Shown here piece by piece: positions 1 to 11,018 of a stretch of DNA of 57,500 bases. A program made the position numbers and the translations under genes. The notes under the pieces are model-generated. The model had not been told where the DNA came from. It saw only the letters and a program-made list of their open reading frames with translations, and searched no databases. This DNA is from Chrysomallon squamiferum. Its lineage: Eukaryota; Mollusca; Gastropoda; Neomphalida; Peltospiridae. The first letter of the stretch is position 1; every line of letters begins with the position of its first letter. The DNA is taken from the NCBI GenBank assembly GCA_012295275.1, contig CM022676.1, positions 8,848,586 through 8,906,085 on the forward strand, written 5' to 3'.

Positions 1-552
1 ACTGTTGTTATTTTCTTCTTATTCTTATTATTATTCTTATTATTATTTTCATTATCATTATAATTATTATCAAAATTATTATCATTATTATTACTTATTT
101 TTACAAATCAACAAACCCACAAAAAAAATACAAACAGAAAATCACATTACGAACATATATTTAAACCCTTTATTAATATATTTTTTTTAATATAAAAGAT
201 AATATTAAGTTAATTGTTTAACATTCTGTAATAGTAATATTGTCCATGTTACTGGGAAAAATAATTTAAACAAATTTAAAATACATAACTAAGAGAAAGA
301 CAAACTAAATGCATACATACATAAAAAATCATGAACGTAATATTCATAATTACACTTTATATTTTCAGCATAATATATGTTTGGTATAATATCTATAACC
401 TTTCGCTATAATTATTTACTTTTAAATTTAATTTTTAAACAACTGTTAGTATTCTGTTATATCAATTAATGTTTTTCGAAACTATGAGAAAAACAGCAAA
501 ATAAATAACTCTTCGTTCCATCCACTTATGGCTGATATGTATAAGGATTTGT

Positions 553-586
<34 letters not shown>

Positions 587-814
587 GTAATTCAAAGCTA
601 ATTCTTTAGTGTATGTTCGCTTAGTGTAGAATAGTTGGTTCATTTAGTTTTTACATTATTTAAGATTGCAGGATAAAAGAAATAACTGGGTTTTGTCTCA
701 GAGTGAATGGTGCAATGCAGCACATTCCAGCCTCGTTGAATACGGTCATTCTAACCTTCGCGGGATAAAAATGATAGGAGCTAGTAACTAGTTATTGTTG
801 TTCTTTTTATTGTT

Positions 815-853
<39 letters not shown>

Positions 854-1982
854 ATAATGGAATATTTAAAGATTTTAATTCATCCCACAATGTCAAATAC
901 TGTTAAAATTTTAAATTTAGTTCTGGATTATGAAATTTTTCTGTTTAATAATGGTATGGTTTTATTTACCTACTTTGTATTGAGATAGTGCGTGTCGATC
1001 AAAACAATAACATAATAACCTATAACGACAAATTATTGTATTGGTCTTTTTATTCAACTGTATGTAAACTTTAGCCATGCTAGAACGAAACGAAAGCGTT
1101 GTTATTTATAATTAACAGTATTAAATAAAATAATTCCGTATGGATAACACGCCCTATGGCACATTTAATGTCAACATTAGAAAATTAGAAAAAAAAAAAA
1201 TGTTGACAGATTACAAAATCGTGTTTTACGTTTAATCTCAAATGTACCTTGAAAGAATAAAATAAATAAATAAATAAACACAAAATCGTAATATTTATGT
1301 AGAAAATATTGTTTTAGATCTTCGAAGTTCAAGATGCTTTGTCAGTAAAATGATTGTTACAGTTAATATTAAAAAAATGAAAGAAATAAATTGTTTTTGA
1401 AAGAAAATAATGACTTTGAAAATTATTTTATTTTGTGTGTGCATATGTTTTGTTTATTATTATTATTACCACTATTTCTGCTATTACAAGCACTTCTGTT
1501 TCTACTACTACTACTACTACTACTACCACTACTGCTGCTGCTGCTGCTACTACTACTTCGAATGATATAACTGTTTTGTTTCAAAGTTTTTCAGTAACAA
1601 TAAGAACACATTCCTCACTTTGAACGCTTGCGACAGCAGTTAATGACAAATTTCATTCAGCTGATAATAAATATGATTCATATTGTGTAGACTGGCTTGT
1701 ATGGATTTCACAGTCCCGTAGGAACGTGATTCCGAAAGTGAAACAGTGATTAATTTGATTTCTTATGCCTATGAACTAAACAAAAATCCAAGATGGCCGC
1801 CACTACTCATGGAAGAGGCATAAAATGGATTATCTCTAGAGATACTTGGCCGACTTCCATGGTGTTAGACTCTGCTGTAGGGTTTTCAAACATGCCTGAT
1901 AATCTGGAATACATTTCAGGTCGATGATAGGTGAAGGTTATGCAAGGTCAGGGTAAAGGTAATTTTTTATATTAATAATTAG

Positions 1983-1986
<4 letters not shown>
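1..1986. other. AT-rich DNA without a recognisable gene
   Basis: I see no coding exon, structured RNA or transposon end here. The stretch holds a TA tract near 565-586, a T run at about 819-849, an AAAT run near 1258-1277 and a CTA/CTG triplet tract at about 1500-1555. The less repetitive part at 1621-1945 has no long reading frame and could be an old interspersed repeat. Confidence 0.6.
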
Positions 1987-2026
<40 letters not shown>

Positions 2027-2054
2027 GTTATTGCTATTGTTATTATTATTATTA

Positions 2055-2113
<59 letters not shown>
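1987..2113. repeat. ATT trinucleotide microsatellite
   Basis: This is an almost pure run of ATT with a few ATTGTT interruptions. It sits at the left edge of the inverted unit fragment. Its apparent poly-leucine reading frame is a product of the repeat. Confidence 0.95.
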
Positions 2114-2117
<4 letters not shown>

Positions 2118-2119
2118 AT

Positions 2120-2684
2120 TTTTGAGAATCACTTCAAGCATGGTACGCATTTTGTAATTTGTTCTCTAGTTTGGAACTTAACAACAAGATTAATATTTTT
2201 CTGGCCTCAATTAATCTTTCCCATAAAAAAATATCCATAGGTTCATACTTGATATCATTGAAACACAGAAAAAAAAAAAGAAGAAAACGTTCGAAATAAT
2301 AAAAAAGAAAAAAACTATACCAACAAGTATACCAATATGAAATTCTCCAGGTATGAAATATGTAACAAAGCAAATGTCTGCTCGAGATCTTTATAATAAA
2401 GTTACTGGCTTTCTGGATGTAGCCGCGAGTGCCAAACTGAGATGAAAGACTCTACCATTCCTCAACTGTAACTTTTAGGATTAATATTACCTAATAAAAT
2501 TGTACGTATTCGTCTGCAACAGCAACAACTACAACAGGAACAAAACAACAACAAAAATAAATAAATGAAAATTAACAACACAAGTCTCGTAAACAAAACT
2601 TTTTACTTTCTTGCAAAACATTAACAGTAACCATTATGTATAAAATAGAACTATTATGTTTGCAATGGTTATTTAGTGCACTAT

Positions 2685-2738
<54 letters not shown>

Positions 2739-3170
2739 AATTAATAATAATAATAATAATAGTAATGATAACGATGATAATAATAATAATGATAACATAA
2801 ATAAATAAATAAATAAAACTATACAAAAAAAAAAAAAAAACTATTGTAACAGAAAAATGTTATGATAAGGTCCATAACAGAATAAAAAATAAACAACATT
2901 CAGTTAGATTCGTGATACCATCTAAGCAAAAAATATTTTAATAAAAAATGATAATTTATGAAACTAAACACAAAGTAATAAATAAATAATAGGAAATAAA
3001 TGAAAAGAAAAAAAATAAATGAAAGAGAAGAAGAAAACAAATAATAAATAAAAGTATAAATAAAGAAATATATAAATTAGGAAGAAAAGTGAAATAATAG
3101 AAACAAACTGAAATGAAACAAAGACATAAATAAATAATTAAAACAAAACAAAATAAAATAAAATAAAATA
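2120..3170 (-). repeat. Inverted fragment of the 3' part of the Ig-gene unit
   Basis: Read on the minus strand, this stretch matches the region downstream of the Ig genes in the same order. From 3170 leftward come the TTTATTTATT stretch, the block TTTTTGCTTAGATGGTATCA, the block TCTGTTATGGACC, the block TTCTATTTTATACATAATGG, then the block ending TGCCTGAAGTGATTCT. The same series runs forward at about 42250-42720 and 6160-6530. It carries no leader or Ig exon. A CTA/ACT tract lies at 2687-2738. The right edge joins a Tigger-type remnant abruptly, so 3170/3171 is a rearrangement breakpoint. Confidence 0.8.
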
Positions 3171-3365
3171 AATCGGATGATCTTATTGCATTAAAGCTTG
3201 AATTGATAGAAAATGTGAGTGACTTGGCTTGGCAGAACGAGCGTAGTACTTCCACGATGTGTACCATACCGAAGCTGAAGGAGTCGATAAAGACTGTAAC
3301 TCCAGGCAAAGGCGTTGAAACAATTTGTCTGAAATCAAAGATATATACACTTTACGAAACGAATT
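3171..3365 (+). mobile_element. Truncated Tigger/pogo-type transposon remnant, unit 1
   Basis: The sequence from TCGGATGATCTTATTGC onward matches the remnants at 9664, 15325 and 21756. It encodes decayed CENP-B/psq-type DNA-binding domain residues (SDLAWQNERSTSTMCTIPK, then ESIKTVTPGKGVE), as expected from a Tigger transposase N-terminus. The 5' half present in other units is missing because of the breakpoint at 3170. The remnant ends where the Ig-gene 5' region begins, about 160 bases before the leader exon. Confidence 0.75.
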
Positions 3366-3526
3366 TATTCTTATTATTAATTGATTGATTTAATTATTTG
3401 TTTGTTTGTTTGTTTGTTGTTGGTTTTTTGCTTGTGTGCTTGCTTGCTTTCTTGATTCCAAGTTTGTTTCTAAAAAATTGTTCTTCTTTAGGTATATTGC
3501 TTTTGGTACAAGAACATTTTCAAGAA

Positions 3527-4794
3527 ATGGCGTTCAGTACAAACATCAGTTTCTTTCTACTATGCTTTAGCACTTGCAGAGGTAAAATCTGTTCTAGATA
3601 AATTGTTCTTCATTTCCACCAAATTTATATATCAGTGGAACACGCACAGACAAGTTACTTTCGCATTTAATTCAGGGAATTAGCTTACTTTCTCAAATAA
3701 TTCAGTGCATCAGCTACTTTGCAAATAATTCAGTATATTAACTAATTTCTCAAATAATTCTGTACATTAACTACTTATGCAAATAATACAGTTCATTAAC
3801 TACTTTCTCAAATAATTCTGTACATTAACTACTTTCGGAAATAATTTCATTAACTACTTTCTCAAATAATTCTGTACATTAACTACTTTTTCAAATAATT
3901 CTGTACATTAACTACTTTCTCAAATAATTCTGTAAATAATCTCATTAACTACTTTCTCAAATAATTCTGGAAATAATTCAGGACATTAGCGCCTGTCCAG
4001 CAGTATTATAAATAAAAGAGAAAACTTTTGTTTTCACTTTTACTTTCTTAAACTTTTGTTCCAGCAATACAGCTGTCTCTTACTAAGTCGGTCCCGACAG
4101 TGACAACCAGTCAGCCTTTTTCGGTTACGTGTACTGAGTCAGAAACTCCTCTTGAGGGTGGCTCGACATACATCTATGCTGCCGGACACGTTCTTGTTGT
4201 ATTTTATCAGAAATACAATTTCTGTGAAGTCAAAGGCGATGTACCTCGTGGCTACGTAGCTGTCTGTGGAGAAGGAACTGGTGATGCTTGTTCTGAAACA
4301 AAAAAATATATTATAAACATTGAGAGAGTTGACCCTGTCACATACGGAGCATGGTGGTGTGAACACTTCGAAAGCGGCAGAACTAGCAACAATGTAACTA
4401 TAGCTGTGAAGGTAAGTATAGATAAATTATATTTTGTGTGTGCGTGAGTTGTGTGTATATATGTAGTGTGTGTGTGTATGTGTATGTGTGTGTGTGTGTT
4501 TTATATATACATATATCGCTAAGTTCCAGACTGCGTGTATTTTGTAATTTTTTACATTTGTGTGCATCTTGTGTTTGTTCATATATGTATTCATTTTTAA
4601 GAATATTGAATTTAATAAATAACAATGCTATTATCAAGATTACGTATGTGGTACTTGATAAAAGTAAAAACATTTGTTTTATATTAAGTAATAGTTTTAA
4701 AATGTCATGACCTACAGCTTATCTAATAACAACAAATTCCGGAATGAAGAATATAATAAAAAGAAAATAATTTAAACATTTTTGTTTTCAGTGA
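3527..4794 (+). CDS. Secreted single-Ig-domain protein, array copy 1
   Basis: The predicted coding exons are 3527-3581, 4065-4411 and 4792-4794. The leader exon (MAFSTNISFFLLCFSTCR) follows an acceptor (TTCTTTAG) and starts in good context (GAAATGG). Leader and Ig exon join in phase 1. The 134-residue product is a hydrophobic leader of about 18 residues plus one Ig-like domain: B-strand cysteine C41 (FSVTC), then C72, C86, the motif CGEGTGDACS with C94, an E-strand-like YIINIERV, the F-strand cysteine C117 in AWWC, and a sequon N128-V-T130. No tryptophan stands at the usual C-strand position. The Ig exon ends on AAG at a consensus donor (GTAAGT). Exon 3 opens with TGA in frame, so splicing to it ends the protein; an alternative tail exon is at 5063. 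There is no membrane segment or GPI-type tail. The family is not recognised by name. Extracellular binding is inferred from leader plus Ig fold. Confidence 0.75.
3690..3990 (+). repeat. Intronic ~29-bp minisatellite between leader and Ig exon, copy 1
   Basis: There are roughly ten imperfect tandem units resembling CTCAAATAATTCTGTACATT followed by AACTACTTT. Equivalent arrays lie in the same intron of every copy, at about 10190-10360, 15840-16010, 23030-23310, 30920-31050, 36110-36310 and, decayed, 44040-44140. Repeat number differs even among the near-identical copies 1-3. Confidence 0.85.
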
Positions 4795-4845
4795 GATTAG
4801 AAAAAGCTAGTCACAAAGTGCTTCGTGTCATTCGATGATTTACAT
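4792..4845 (+). other. Exon 3 of Ig copy 1 (stop plus probable UTR)
   Basis: A pyrimidine-rich acceptor (TTTGTTTTCAG) and a donor (ACAT/GTAAGG) bound a 54-nt segment. It is conserved in all copies at 11308-11361, 16853-16907, 24006-24066, 31967-32019 and 37195-37247. In the frame set by the Ig exon it begins TGA in copies 1-3, and reads Glu-Asp-stop (copies 4, 5) or Glu-Asn-stop (copy 6). It therefore terminates the protein when included. The kept donor implies a further downstream non-coding exon. Confidence 0.6.
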
Positions 4846-4939
4846 GTAAGGAAAATAATATTTATTTATTTATTTATTTAAAATGATTAATAAATATTAA
4901 ATATTTGGATTCGAATGTAATAATATAGATCTCTCCAGC

Positions 4940-4941
<2 letters not shown>

Positions 4942-4993
<52 letters not shown>
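4942..4993. repeat. AC dinucleotide microsatellite, unit 1
   Basis: An AC tract lies between exon 3 and the tail exon. Counterparts in the same place are at about 11460-11500, 17005-17073, 24161-24197, 32105-32175 (interrupted) and 37383-37428, all of different length. Confidence 0.95.
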
Positions 4994-4997
<4 letters not shown>

Positions 4998-5062
4998 TTA
5001 TAGATATAGCAATGAATTTAATCTATGGGTGCCAAATTAATTCAATATCTTTGGTTTTGTAG

Positions 5063-5110
5063 ATTAGTCAGCTTAATCCACATAGCTGGTTTACCAACAA
5101 TCACCACTGA
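5063..5110 (+). CDS. Alternative C-terminal tail exon, copy 1
   Basis: It follows the acceptor GGTTTTGTAG and reads ISQLNPHSWFTNNHH then TGA when joined directly to the Ig exon, which ends in phase 0. The frame is kept in all six intact units, including a clean 3-nt insertion in copies 5 and 6 (PYVSW instead of PHSW). The surrounding intron is freely diverged. This pattern suggests a real coding tail used when exon 3 is skipped. No transcript evidence is available here. Confidence 0.5.
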   Translation: MSQLNPHSWFTNNHH

Positions 5111-5504
5111 AGTAATATTCGATGGACATTTGTTTACATTATTCCTGTTGCAGTTTCAAAATTTGTTCTAATGTTCAGAAAATGAAGATACATTGTTACA
5201 TGTATATAGTTTGCTTTTTTCTTGCTTGTATTTTTCAAATCATTTATATTCTCTTGTTTGTAAATTAAAAGACTATTCTTAATTAATTTATTAATTTATT
5301 TTATTTATTTATTTTACTTTATTTTATTCTATTTTATTTTTTATTTCAATTATCTATTTATGTGTTTGTTTCATTTCAGTTTATTTCTATTATTTCAGCT
5401 TTCTTCATAGTTTATCTATCTATTTATTTATAGATTTATTTATTTTTCTTTTCTCTTTCATTTATGTTGTTCATATTATTTATTTCCTTTGATTTATTTC
5501 TTTA

Positions 5505-5762
5505 TTTGTGTTTAGGTTCTATCATGTACAATAAATTAACATTTTTTATTATTACAGTTTTTACGAGATGATATTATAGATACTATTTTAATGTTTTATT
5601 ATTATAATATTGTTTGCTTAGATGATATCCTGACTCTAATTTAATGGTTTTTTGTTATTCTATCATGGACCCTAACTGAACATTTTTCCGTTACAATAGT
5701 TTGTACTTGTTTTGCGTCATTCATTTATTTATAACTATTATTATTATTATTATTATTATTAC

Positions 5763-5794
<32 letters not shown>

Positions 5795-5925
5795 TTTGTT
5801 TTTTCTTTATTATTATTATTATTAATACTGTATTAAGTTACAAACTCTCCATTGCTGATTTAATAGTTCTATTTTATACGTAATGGTTACTCTTAATGTT
5901 TATAAAAAATAAAAAAAGGTTTGTG
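5505..5925 (+). promoter_or_regulatory. Conserved 3' flank with candidate polyadenylation signal, unit 1
   Basis: Two acceptor-like sites (TGTTTAG at about 5515 and ATTACAG near 5557) precede blocks conserved in every unit, including the segment around TTTGCTTAGATGATATCC. An AATAAA is at 5908-5913 just before a GTTTGTG stretch. The same signal occurs at 12418-12423, 33101-33106 and 38349-38354, but in units 3 and 4 the place is an uninterrupted A run (18026-18043, 25317-25334). I read this as the transcript 3' end; no reading frame is conserved. Confidence 0.4.
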
Positions 5926-6825
5926 TAACAATCTTGTGTTCTTACTTTTTTGTTTTTATTTTTGTTGTTGTTGTTTTTGTAACAATTCTGCATCATCACA
6001 CAACTTTATGTTAAACAGTTCAGACGAATAAGTACATTTATGTTAAGTAATATTAATACTAACATACTTTATACACAGAATATCACCAAAACCAAAACCT
6101 CAAATAATAACATTGTTAACAACATTGAACAACATTTTAGTGTTACAGTTGAGGAATGGTAGAATATATCGTCCCATTTTGGTCACATGCGATCACATCC
6201 ACAAAGTCAATAACTTTATTATAATGATACTGAGCATACATTTGCTTTGTTACATATTTCATACCTGGAGATTTCGAAATTATTATAAAGATCTGTGCAT
6301 TTTTTTTTTATCATTGGAATTATTATTTTTTATTTTTGTGTGTGTTTTTTATTTGTTGTATTTTGAATTCAGTTGTTGACTGATTTAAAGTATCTACCTA
6401 CGGATGTTTCTTTATGGGAAAGATTAAGTGAATCGAGTAAAATATTTAAATTTTAGTTAAGTTCTTAAGTTGAGAAAAACTACAAAATGCGAAAACATGC
6501 ATGGATGCCTGAAGTGATTCTTTTAAATAGTTGTTAATAATATTAATACTAATAATAATAAGAAGAAGAAGAATAAAAAATATTATGCGAATAATAAAAA
6601 TAAATAAATGAATAATGAACAGTGTACTTACTTATTTATTTGTCTTTTTTGTTTGTTTTAATTTAATTATTTATAGATATACTTTGTTTTATTTTTGTTT
6701 TATTTTACTGATTTATTTTAATTTATTATTATTATAATATATTTTTTCTTTTTACTTTCTTTCTAAAAAGAAAACAAAAATCTTCTTTAGCAGTATAATT
6801 TTTGGAGCAAGTACATTTTCAAGAA

Positions 6826-6880
6826 ATGGAGATCAGTAGAAACATCATTATATTTTTACAAACATTTAGCGCTTGCTCAG
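6826..6880 (+). pseudogene. Leader-exon relic downstream of copy 1
   Basis: The segment matches the 55-nt leader exon of the Ig genes (MEISRNIIIFLQTFSACS) and keeps the upstream CTTTAG acceptor. The donor has changed from CAG/GTAAAA to CAG/TTAAAT, and no Ig exon follows. It is a remnant of an older unit whose Ig exon was lost. Confidence 0.7.
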
Positions 6881-7176
6881 TTAAATTCTGTTCCATATAA
6901 TTTATATATCATTGGAAAGACATAACCCCTCCCACACCGACCCCCCCACCCAACACACATACACACACACTTTCGTAACAAACTGTTTACTGAGCAACAA
7001 GAAGAAGACGAAAAATAGCAAGAAGAAGAACAACAATCAAAATAATAAAGAGAAGAGAAACAATAACAGCAGCAGCAGCAGCAGCAGAAACAACAACAAT
7101 AACAACAATAATAATAATGAAAAGAACACTAAGCCTCAGTACAGATGGGACAAGTCTGTTCTTTCGTCAAGCTGCA

Positions 7177-7830
7177 ACATTGTTTGACAAACAACGCTAC
7201 ATTATTTTGAAATAATGACGTAAATTATATCTACGTCGCTCATTACGAAATCAGTCAAGGTCATCAGATTTATCTTTTTGCGTGAAGAGGATTTCGATTT
7301 GGTAAAATTTTACATTTGTTCTTTAAAATATCCATTGATTTGAAATGTTCATGTCTATTATTATTATTTATTTATTTATTTATTTATTTATATATTTAAT
7401 TTTTATTTATTTATTTTAGTACAGTGAATATATATATATAAGTATAAATAAACAATATATTCATTCTAATGAAAGAAAATACTAAATACTATACCGTTCG
7501 AATATTCTCTGAAATGTAGCTTTTTAAGTACCACATTAACCATCCAATAAAACAAACCAGTTCAAAAAAGAAACAAAACAAGAAACAAAACAAGAAACAA
7601 AAAAAAAAAAAAAAAAAAAAATCGGAGCAGACGGCAAAAGCTAACACGGCATTAGGGAAGGCTCGGATTTATTCGCGTATTCGGCCGAGATAATCCGAAT
7701 ATTCGCATTTGGCGATGTGGTGACTGGCCATTTGAAGCCCTGTATCATTATTACTCTCTTAATAATTGTTATTGTTGTTGTTGTTAGTGTTACTATTCAT
7801 TTTATTATTGATGTTGTTGTTCTCATTATA

Positions 7831-7875
<45 letters not shown>

Positions 7876-8116
7876 GCAGTAGACCGATCATCTCCGATTT
7901 TGATAAAATTTACTTTATTTTTCGATCCATATTAATAATGGAAACATTCAAAAACCTGGGTCCAGCAGCAGCAGCAACAACAACAACAACAGCAACAACA
8001 GTAATAACAATGAAAAGAACACATCAATAGAGACGGGATAAGTCTGGTATTTCATCAAACTGCTACATTGTTTGACAAACAACGCTACATTATTTTGAAA
8101 TAATGACGTAAATTAT
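7177..8116 (+). repeat. Direct 52-bp repeats flanking 0.89 kb, unit 1
   Basis: The sequence from ACATTGTTTGACAAACAACG to ACGTAAATTAT is identical at 7177-7228 and 8065-8116. The array copy 2 counterpart (near 13686) has one such segment, with left flank like the first repeat and right flank like the second. This is the product expected from deletion between the two. Copy 3 keeps only the first flank type. Confidence 0.8.
7491..7744 (+). mobile_element. MITE family with TA-flanked TTCGAA-containing ends
   Basis: The better preserved members at 28404-28705 and 35009-35254 begin with (C)AGGGTTTGAAA and end with TTTCGAACCCTG, nearly perfect inverted repeats; at 28404 TA lies on both sides. The interior has an A-rich tract then a block around TTCGGATTTATCCGCG. 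This copy has diverged ends (CCGTTCG and TTTGAAGCCCTG). The element is non-coding and non-autonomous; the TA flanks point to the Tc1/mariner group. Other copies lie at 20319-20552, 26501-26566 (interior deleted), 8375-8660 (right end not seen) and 40257-40478 (cut by a rearrangement). Confidence 0.6.
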
Positions 8117-8438
8117 GTCTACGTTGCTGATTACGAAATCAGTCAAGGTCACTAGAATTATCTTTTTGCAAGAAGATGATTTCGATTTGGTAACGTTTTG
8201 CATTTGTTCTTTAAAATATTCATTGATTTGAAATTTTCATGTCTATTATATTATTATTATTATTATTATTATTATTTATTTGTTTATTTATTTATTTATT
8301 TATTTTAGTACAGTGAATAAATATAAATATAAATAAACAATATACTTACTAAAATGAAAGAAAATACTAAATACAACAGGGTTCGAAATTAATAAACCAA
8401 ATTAACCAACCAATTAAAAAAAAACAGTTAAAAAAAAA

Positions 8439-8495
<57 letters not shown>

Positions 8496-8874
8496 GAAAT
8501 CGGAAGACCGTCAAGCAGACGATAGAAGCTAAGACTGCATTCGGGAAAGTTCGGATTTATCCCCTTTTTCGGACGACATGGTCCTAATATTGACCTTTGA
8601 CATATTTTTCACATATTGGTAATTGAAATATTAAAAAACCTGGGTCCATGTTCTTGTTAATTTTGAAATTAAAGTTGATCTCCCCAGCATTTGTGAAATG
8701 GATGTCGGGAATCGGCGTAACTGGTGCAAGTTAAACGAAGGGATGGTACAGAACAATGTTCAAATTACTTGTTTGTCAAAATACTCCTATAAGTAATATT
8801 CCATCAAAGGAATTTACTATTAACAAGTTTATTTTATTTGCAATTAAATAAAAACCAAGTATCTTTGCGGGCGA

Positions 8875-8879
<5 letters not shown>

Positions 8880-8913
<34 letters not shown>
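8880..8913. repeat. TA dinucleotide microsatellite
   Basis: A TA tract upstream of the orphan Ig-like segment. The counterpart in unit 2/3 is longer (about 14507-14560). Confidence 0.9.
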
Positions 8914-8915
<2 letters not shown>

Positions 8916-9035
8916 CTTTGTAACATTCTGTATATATTATATATCTACGTGTGTGTGTTTATGTGTGTGTGACGGTGTGTGAAATGTAAGATAGTTTCTT
9001 TTGCTCTGAAAGTAAAAGATCGCCACGCATTGTGA

Positions 9036-9115
9036 TAATTGATATTTATGAGAATGTGACGTTGAGTTGGCGATGCGCTGTTAATAATAATCATTTTTTA
9101 GATTCAGTGGATCAA
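9036..9115 (+). pseudogene. Orphan Ig-like exon remnant before copy 2
   Basis: The sequence matches the open segment at 29346-29501, including the codons for ENVTLSWRC. A length change in the T run after AATAATAATCAT breaks the frame before the tryptophan codon. The same broken form occurs at 14684-14763, 21162-21240 and 43421-43500. It lies about 1 kb upstream of the leader exon. Confidence 0.45.
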
Positions 9116-9394
9116 GCGCATATCTGTTTTCGAAGGACGAAGAAAATATTTTAAAAAGTTATGAATGTATCTTTATACAGTGGCATGTTAAAACATTTGT
9201 AGCGATCACTAAAATTCATGCGCAATAATTTAGCAATGCAAAGTCTGCTATAGCAGCCTTGATTACACAGGCATCGTGAGAAGTCGGAGATTTCACAGGA
9301 ATCGAATCGCGTCTCCTCGAAACGTCAGAGGTGGTCATTTGTAAAAATGACAGTCTCCGCTTCGGATTACATAGTAGAGCTACCACTGCCTCAA

Positions 9395-9872
9395 CTTACG
9401 AGTTTTTCGAGTTAAGAGCAGTCGCCGGTGCAGATTTCTGCTTTGAATTGTCAGACTAAATCCGAGTTACGAGCGACCTTCAGATAGGACGCCGCTAATT
9501 GGCGTAACGAACAACGTAACATCCGGCCAGCATCCCGCGTCTCACTCGTTTACTTCACGTGGTTCCTCGCCGCGGAAGTCTCTCTGTTGTGTTGTGCTCG
9601 CGTTATGTGGAGTATTTTGCCCAATTTCCATGGGTCGTAAGAAAATTAGTGCAAAGGACAGTACTGAGAACAAGAATCGGATGATCTTATTGCATTAAAG
9701 CTTGAATTGATAGAAAATGTGAGTGACTTGGCTTGGCAGAACGAACGTAGTACTTCCACGATGTGTACCATACCGAAGCTGAAGGAGTCGATAAAGGCTG
9801 TAACTCCAGGCAAAGGCGTTGAAATAATTTGTCTGAAATCAAAGATATCTACACTTTACGAAACGAATTTAT
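9395..9872 (+). mobile_element. Tigger/pogo-type transposon remnant, unit 2
   Basis: It starts with the ACTTACGAGTTTTTCGAGTT-type end and includes a segment encoding (with a few changes) GRKKISAKDSTENKNRM and then the psq-like SDLAWQNERSTSTMCTIPK, both seen in Tigger transposases. Stops and missing residues show it is dead. The 3' half found at 21940-22115 is deleted here, as in units 1 and 3, so the remnant abuts the Ig gene 5' region. Confidence 0.75.
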
Positions 9873-10030
9873 TCTTATTATTAATTGATTCATTTAATTA
9901 TTTGTTTGTTTGTTTGTTTGTTGTTGGTTTTTTGCTTGTTTGCTTGCTTGCTTTCTTGATTCCAAGTTTGTTTCTAAAAAATTGTTCTTCTTTAGGTATA
10001 TTGCTTTTGGTACAAGAACATTTTCAAGAA

Positions 10031-10972
10031 ATGGCGTTCAGTACAAACATCATTTTCTTTCTACTATCCTTTAGCACTTGCTCAGGTAAAATCTGTTCTA
10101 GATAAATTGTTCTTCATTTGCATCAAATTTATATATCAGTGGAACACGCACAGACAAGTTACTTTCGCATTTAATTCAGGAAATTAGCTTACTTTCTCAA
10201 ATAATTCAGTACATTAACTACTTTGTGAAATAATTTACTACATAAGGTAGTGTCTCAAATAATTCAGTACACTAACTACTTTTTCAAATAATTCTGTACA
10301 TTAACTACTTTTTCAAATAATTCTGTACATTAACTACTTTCGGAAATAATTCAGGACATTGGCGCCTGTCCAGCAGTATTATAAATAAAAGAGAAAAATT
10401 TTGTTTTCACTTTTACTTTCTTAAACGTTTGTTCCAGCAATACAGCTGTCTCTTACTAAGTCGGTCCCGACAGTGACAACCAGTCAGCCTTTTTCGGTTA
10501 CGTGTACTGAGTCAGACACTCCTCTTGAGGGTGGCTCGACATACATCTATGCTGCCGGATACGTTCTTGTTGTATTTCATCAGAAATACAATTTCTGTGA
10601 AGTCAAAGGCGATGTACCTCGTGGCTACGTAGCTGTCTGTGGAGAAGGAACTGATGATGCTTGTTCTGAAACAAAAAAATATATTATAAACATTGAGAGA
10701 GTTGACCCTGTCACATACGGAGCATGGTGGTGTGAACACTTCGAAAGCGGTAGAACTAGCAACAATGTAACTATAGCTGTGAAGGTAAGTATAGATAAAT
10801 TATATTTTGTGTGTCCGTGAGTTGTGTGTGTGTATATGTAGTGCGGGTGTCAATATGTCTTTGTGGGTTTGTGTGCTGGATTTGTTTTTGTTCGGTTTGC
10901 TTTTTGTATAAGTGTGTGTGCTTATCTACTTATTTGTATTTATCTGTTTTAATGTGAGATTTTTTGTGTATG

Positions 10973-11018
<46 letters not shown>

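Noticed and set aside
1140-1400. Possible small gene in the left flank
   Set aside because: Only short frames, no splice-bounded segment and no repetition elsewhere in the window to judge constraint.
2025-2240. Poly-leucine reading frame
   Set aside because: It is the ATT microsatellite read in one frame; similar poly-Ile/Tyr/Asn frames occur at 22636-22884, 22525-22821, 26544-26762 and 41622-41877.
3690-3990. Regular repeats that could suggest a CRISPR array
   Set aside because: Units are directly adjacent without unique spacers, imperfect, and lie in an intron of a eukaryotic gene.
4139-4366. Minus-strand frame opposite the Ig exons (also 10512-10739, 16159-16386, 23520-23756)
   Set aside because: It is the antisense shadow of the conserved Ig exon, with no leader, splice sites or own conservation.
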